Source: Methanoculleus thermophilus
Lineage (GTDB): Archaea; Halobacteriota; Methanomicrobia; Methanomicrobiales; Methanoculleaceae
Direction of reading: 5' to 3'
Assembly (NCBI RefSeq): GCF_001571405.1
Contig: NZ_BCNX01000003.1
Span: forward strand, 186,001-250,000
DNA length: 64,000 bases
Part shown: one piece after another, positions 60,276-64,000 of the stretch
Numbering within the stretch: position 1 is the stretch's first letter
How the letters are laid out: each line of letters starts with the position of its first letter
Notes under the pieces: model-generated
The model's input: only the letters and a program-made list of their open reading frames with translations
Told to the model about the DNA's origin: nothing
The model's database searches: none
Translations under genes and position numbers: made by a program

Positions 60276-61271
60276 CTAGCAGACACGTGGGACCGGGTCG
60301 CCGATCGGCGGTTCGATAAACCGTTCCCCGCCGATCTCGGTTCGCATGATAACATGGGAGCCTTCGACGACCTCACCGATGATTGCCGCGTCCCGTCCGT
60401 AGGGGTGCTTCCGGATAGCCGCAAGGACCGCTTCGGCATCGTCGGGTGCGACCCCCATGACGACCTTGCCTTCGTTTGCCACCTCAAGGGGGTCGATCCC
60501 GAGCATCCCGGCGGCACTTCGGACACTCGCCCGGAGGGGGAGGGCTTCCTGCTCGATGATGACCCCCACTCCGCTCTTTCTCGCCATCTCGTTGATGGCG
60601 TTCGCAAATCCGCCTCTCGTCGGATCTTTCATGGCATGAATATCGCCGGCGGCGAGCGCCTGCTCGACAAGCGGCCAGAGTGGGGCGACGTCGGAGCGGA
60701 TCTGATCGCCGAAGTCGAACCCTTCACGGTGTGCCATGATGGCGATTCCGTGGTCGCCGATGGTGCCGCTGACCAGGATCTTGTCGCCGACCCTAAGGCC
60801 GTTATCCCGCACCACCCGCTCGGCAACGCCTATGCCGGCGGTGTTGATGACGATGGTATCAAGCGCACTCCGCTCGAGCACCTTGGTATCCCCCGTGACG
60901 AGGTTTGCCCCGCACTCTTCAAGAGTGGCGTCCATCGATGCGACGATGCGTTCGAGGTCGGCGACATCGAAGCCTTCGGGGATGACCATGCCGCATGAGA
61001 GGGCGATCGGTCGTCCACCCATCATCGCGAGGTCGTTGATGGTTCCACAGACGGCGATACGTCCGATATCCCCTCCAGGGAAAAAGATTGGAGAGACCAC
61101 ATGATTATCGGTCGTAAAGACGATATTTTGACCGTTGAGCGGGATGACCGCACCGTCGTCAAGCGATTCAAGACCTATTCCGCCAGCGTTGTTGTGCTTA
61201 AGGTTGGTGATGACGCGCAAAAGCTCGCCCATCACCTCACCTCCCGCACCATGCATGAGGTTGACTTTCAT
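60276..61271 (-). CDS. hypE: Hydrogenase maturation protein HypE
   Basis: 331-aa thiocarboxamide dehydratase that makes the cyanide ligand precursor on its own C-terminal cysteine. The protein ends in DPVPRVC with Cys331, as required. ATP-binding motifs of the PurM/SelD-like fold: GLESLDDGAVIPL, FTTDNHVVSP and MKDPTRGGFANAINEMA. It overlaps hypA by 4 bp. HypF, which supplies the carbamoyl group to HypE, is not in this window. Confidence 0.95.
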   Translation of the reverse strand: MKVNLMHGAGGEVMGELLRVITNLKHNNAGGIGLESLDDGAVIPLNGQNIVFTTDNHVVSPIFFPGGDIGRIAVCGTINDLAMMGGRPIALSCGMVIPEGFDVADLERIVASMDATLEECGANLVTGDTKVLERSALDTIVINTAGIGVAERVVRDNGLRVGDKILVSGTIGDHGIAIMAHREGFDFGDQIRSDVAPLWPLVEQALAAGDIHAMKDPTRGGFANAINEMARKSGVGVIIEQEALPLRASVRSAAGMLGIDPLEVANEGKVVMGVAPDDAEAVLAAIRKHPYGRDAAIIGEVVEGSHVIMRTEIGGERFIEPPIGDPVPRVC

Positions 61272-61609
61272 TCTTCGTCCACTTCTATCTCGATATTGGT
61301 GACTACAATCTCCATTCCTGCAACGATTTCCGGGAGTTTACCGCACTGAGGGCAGACAAACCGCTCATCTCCTTCATAGCCGCAGGAGCAGCGTGTGCGC
61401 GCTTCAACCTCTCGGCACGAGAGTCGTGCGTTCGCAAAGAGCGGGTCGTCCTCGATGATGACGTTAAAGAGGAACTCAACCTGTTCGGGGTTTACCATCG
61501 CCATCTTGCCGACATCCACCGAGACGCACTTCACCTCTTTTGCCTTATTCTCGATCGCAGCCCGGCGGGCCGTCGCGTAGATGTCGTAGGCGATGCTGTA
61601 CTCGTGCAT
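61268..61609 (-). CDS. hypA: Hydrogenase/urease nickel insertion protein HypA
   Basis: 113-aa nickel chaperone. The N-terminal MHEYSIA contains the conserved His2 nickel ligand; the zinc site is CSCGYEGDERFVCPQC. ATG 61609 overlaps the hypC stop. HypB, its usual partner GTPase, is not encoded here. Confidence 0.95.
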   Translation of the reverse strand: MHEYSIAYDIYATARRAAIENKAKEVKCVSVDVGKMAMVNPEQVEFLFNVIIEDDPLFANARLSCREVEARTRCSCGYEGDERFVCPQCGKLPEIVAGMEIVVTNIEIEVDEE

Positions 61610-61833
61610 CACTCCTCCATCGCAGCATAAACCTGCTTGAAGAGCTCACGGGTCTCAAGCCCTTCCTCTCTGCTGAGCCGCTGGATGGCAAATCCGACGT
61701 GGACGAGCACGAACTCCCCCACCTTTACATCAACGAGGTCGAGCCGGACCTCCTGCTGCAGGTCGCCGAAGTCGACGACGCCGATGTTCCCCTCCTTTAT
61801 CTCCAGGACCTCAGCGGGCATTGCAATACACAT
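61609..61833 (-). CDS. hypC: Hydrogenase maturation chaperone HypC
   Basis: 74-aa HypC/HupF chaperone that helps HypD assemble the Fe(CN)2CO group and deliver it to the large subunit. The essential N-terminal Cys2 is present in MCIAMPAEVL, with the core VRLDLVDVKVGEFVLVHVGF. It is the first gene of hypC-hypA-hypE, preceded by GAGGGAGAAAGG. Confidence 0.95.
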   Translation of the reverse strand: MCIAMPAEVLEIKEGNIGVVDFGDLQQEVRLDLVDVKVGEFVLVHVGFAIQRLSREEGLETRELFKQVYAAMEE

Positions 61834-62227
61834 GACCTTTCTCCCTCATCTGATCTTTCGCCTGAACATCAAAAAAGGTTGACCATACTGCAGGGAGGAA
61901 TCCGGGAGCAGCTGCATCGACCGGCGCGGCTCGCCATTCCTCCGTATTCAGTATGTATAGGTCGATTTAGGCGGGTGAAATAGATGTCTGCCTCAGATTT
62001 CAGGGTTTGTGGGGTTTGAGGCAGGGCCGACCTTGTTTTGCTCCTTCTAATGTTTCTATCCGGTGTATCTATGTCGGATGTGGTTGCCAGGTTGATCTTC
62101 CCGGGCAAAACGCGCTGAATAGATTGGGGTGCGGTCTGTGGTTGGTGGAGTTGAAATCCTCATCAGAGTACTACAAGGCTGCGCGGTCCGGGTTTCACGC
62201 GTCACTGATCTTTTGTAAACGAAAAAT
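61834..62227. other. 394-bp gap between hypC and the methyltransferase gene
   Basis: A minus-strand CTATACATAC near 61955 is a possible hypC promoter. The remainder (62000-62227) shows no credible gene or structure that I can recognise. Confidence 0.5.
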
Positions 62228-62857
62228 TCAGATTACCTCTCCCTTCCGGAACACCGCCTCGATCTCCGCCCGGGGGAGATCCCTGCCTCTGATCCGCATC
62301 GTCCAGCGGTGCGTCCGGACCGAGACCGGGGTGAGCGATGCGAAGAGTTCCGCCGCCTCGGTCTCGGTGAAGTAATGGGTGATGATGCCGTCACCCCGCT
62401 GGAAAGTCTGCGGCTCTACCTCCACACCCTTCCCGGCGCGCATGTCCTCAACGGAGAACTCCCGAAAGAACGCCGTGCCACCGGGCCTGAGCACCCGGCA
62501 GACCTCGGATGCAATGGCTCTCCGACCCGATTCGGTCAGGTGGCCGACGATATGAACCAGGAAGACCGCATCAAATGACTCCCGGGAGAACGGCAGACAC
62601 TCTGCGTCTGCAAGCACGAAATTGACTCCCGCGGTGCCGGGATGCCGTTTGGCTAGATTGATGGCATGGGGGGAGATGTCGACCGCAGTCACGTTCGGGG
62701 AGCGCCGGGTAAGGGCTGCAAGGGTCTTGCCGTTCCCGCATCCAAGTTCCAGGACGGCAGTATCGGCAGGGATGTCCGGGAGCGGCCCCGGTGCACCGCC
62801 CCAGAGAGCCCGGCGCTTTCGGTAGTCCTCGTCCCAAGCCGATGAATGAGTAGACAC
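62228..62857 (-). CDS. Class I SAM-dependent methyltransferase
   Basis: 209-aa methyltransferase. SAM-binding motif I is VLELGCGNGKTLAAL, the acidic loop is VTAVDISPHAI, then FVLADAECLPFSRESFDAV and VCRVLRPGGTAFFREF, the pattern of the UbiE/Methyltransf_11 type. The first residues WDEDYRKRRALWGG form a common N-terminal helix. The substrate is unknown. It is separated from hyp genes and followed by a gap, so it is probably single. Confidence 0.88.
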   Translation of the reverse strand: MSTHSSAWDEDYRKRRALWGGAPGPLPDIPADTAVLELGCGNGKTLAALTRRSPNVTAVDISPHAINLAKRHPGTAGVNFVLADAECLPFSRESFDAVFLVHIVGHLTESGRRAIASEVCRVLRPGGTAFFREFSVEDMRAGKGVEVEPQTFQRGDGIITHYFTETEAAELFASLTPVSVRTHRWTMRIRGRDLPRAEIEAVFRKGEVI

Positions 62858-62968
62858 CTCTCAGAGATCGGCGCTGCTCCGGGATAATGGTTGGTACGGG
62901 CGTGATAAGGTCTTTGGAACGCCCAAAATCCGGGGCGTTGGATTTCGAAGAAGTTTTCTCCCTGGAAA

Positions 62969-64000
62969 GTGAAGATCCAAGTTACTGTGGACTTCCCGGA
63001 CGCCGTTTCGATGATACTGGCCCTCCTGTTCTTCACCGCCTTCCTGCTCATTCCCTCCCCGGTGGTATCAGATGCCACCGGTTTGGGTACATCCGATCCC
63101 GGGCAAACGCAGCAGGCACCCTCCCGGGACCTCTCCTCCATCTTCACCGGAGTTGAGGAGCGGTTCCGGGACGGCCACTTCCTGAACCCCACACCCGTTT
63201 CAGTGCCGGGGGCAGCCGGATCGACCGTCACCCCGGACGGGAATGAGACCGCTCTGCGGACCGAGAAGATCACGCCGCCCGTCCCGAAATACGATGACGA
63301 TGAGCTTATGCAGCTGGTCGAAGAGAGCAGCGCATCACTGCTGCTCTCCCTGCAGAACTCCTACGCCCTCTACGTCTGGGATGAGAGTCTGGTAAAAGAG
63401 AGCGCTGCAGAACTCCGGACATTCGCAACGAGCCTTCTTGAAGAGGTGGAGGCATTAGATGTCTCTGGCAAATGCGATGTTCTGAAAACTTCATTCATCC
63501 GTGCTCTCGAGTCATATCGAACGGCAGGCACGGTACTCCGGGGAAACACTCCCCTCAACAGCACAATGGTGGATATTGCCCTCGACGCGAACAGAATGGG
63601 ATCACATCACCTTCGTGAGGCTTTTGAATACCTGCAATGCCCTGTGCAAAGGGTCCCGGAAGAGATCGTGGCTATCGATCTCTCTTCGTCCCTGCTGTAT
63701 GCCAAACCCGGAATCAGGGATGAACTGGAGCTCATGCAACGGTACGTCTATATGGATCGTAGCCGCGCAAACGAGATCTCCCTGATGCTGGAGTCTGTAA
63801 AGAGAATCGACACCATTTATTACCTCGATGGGAGTGGCAATAAGATTGAGGCAGAACCCGGAAGAATGTTCCTGCTCGTTAAGGTGAGGGTCACAAACCT
63901 GGGTCATATAGGGGAGGGTAGAATGTACAGGATACAAACCCCGGATCTTCGCGATTTTGCTCTCCAGTATCGCGGGACAACGTACTCTCCGATGAAACTA
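62969..64000 (+). CDS. Secreted/membrane-anchored DUF4352-like protein, partial
   Basis: Reading frame open to the right edge (344 codons visible). After an N-terminal hydrophobic segment (MILALLFFTAFLLIP) comes a low-complexity Thr/Pro/Ser region, then a helical region (SSASLLLSLQNSYALYV) and, near the end, FLLVKVRVTNLGHIGEG, the strand pattern of DUF4352-type Ig-like domains. A GTG at 62969 or an ATG at 63011 could be the start; I used the GTG because it adds a charged N-terminal segment. Function unknown; the C-terminus is off the window. Confidence 0.6.
   Translation, partial: MKIQVTVDFPDAVSMILALLFFTAFLLIPSPVVSDATGLGTSDPGQTQQAPSRDLSSIFTGVEERFRDGHFLNPTPVSVPGAAGSTVTPDGNETALRTEKITPPVPKYDDDELMQLVEESSASLLLSLQNSYALYVWDESLVKESAAELRTFATSLLEEVEALDVSGKCDVLKTSFIRALESYRTAGTVLRGNTPLNSTMVDIALDANRMGSHHLREAFEYLQCPVQRVPEEIVAIDLSSSLLYAKPGIRDELELMQRYVYMDRSRANEISLMLESVKRIDTIYYLDGSGNKIEAEPGRMFLLVKVRVTNLGHIGEGRMYRIQTPDLRDFALQYRGTTYSPMKL

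Noticed and set aside
1-64000. CRISPR arrays, rRNA genes, prophage or integrase genes
   Set aside because: I looked for regularly spaced direct repeats, conserved rRNA segments and recombinase motifs on both strands and saw none.

Overview
The window is a compact, GC-rich piece of a euryarchaeal chromosome. It is almost certainly a hydrogenotrophic methanogen of the order Methanomicrobiales, and the gene content best fits Methanoculleus or a close relative. The supporting evidence is archaeal PCNA, both primase types (PriL and archaeal DnaG), aIF5A, CDP-archaeol synthase, a Tes-type radical SAM lipid enzyme, a formaldehyde-activating enzyme, methanogenesis marker protein 14, a group 3 [NiFe] hydrogenase with Hyp proteins, TATA-type promoters, oligo-T terminators and a CCA-less tRNA gene. 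There is no prophage, CRISPR array, rRNA operon or transposase gene.

Layout. 0-11.4 kb is housekeeping: an M20 peptidase (cut by the left edge), moaA and rlmE, pcn-priL, agmatinase with aIF5A, FBPase/IMPase with NAD kinase, a DUF169 protein, and ACT-hom followed by a helix-turn-helix/TiaS-like fusion. 11.4-12.3 kb is a non-coding repeat element. 12.3-18.2 kb carries inositol-phosphate synthase, fae, an amino-acid permease, tRNA-Gly(GCC), a PrsW protease and a polytopic membrane protein. 18.3-24.0 kb is a tetrapyrrole operon (precorrin-2 dehydrogenase, hemA, hemB, hemL, hemC, cobA) that should supply siroheme, F430 and corrinoids; hemD is absent from it. 24.0-24.8 kb holds a second copy of the non-coding element. 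24.8-33 kb has ilvD, a beta carbonic anhydrase, a redox pair and carAB. 33-36.5 kb is a glycine-betaine-type ABC transporter whose binding protein has its own promoter and a structured leader. 36.9-46.9 kb has argG, a PPOX-fold protein, MMP14 with a small partner, then carS-pyrE-purD-argF divergent from tes, and an ornithine cyclodeaminase-family enzyme.

47-54 kb is the most unusual block. A ferredoxin, a V4R-domain protein, [NiFe] hydrogenase small and large subunits and two roadblock-type proteins form one operon. Beside it lie a MinD ATPase with a C-terminal amphipathic tail, a membrane-anchored roadblock-like protein, a DUF2226-like protein and a hydrogenase maturation protease. Further right are a RimK-type ligase, a UPF0058 protein, dnaG, a DUF167 protein, pyrC-DUF2156-GNAT, hypC-hypA-hypE, a methyltransferase, and a secreted protein cut by the right edge.

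The genes fit together as pyrimidine and arginine supply (carAB, pyrC, pyrE, argF, argG), tetrapyrrole and C1 metabolism, ether-lipid synthesis, and hydrogenase assembly. The main leads for something new are the hydrogenase/roadblock/MinD island, two MITE-like elements built of covarying GAA-triloop hairpins, the helix-turn-helix/TiaS-like fusion, an apparent AUU start codon in the betaine transporter ATPase, and the structured leader of the binding-protein gene.
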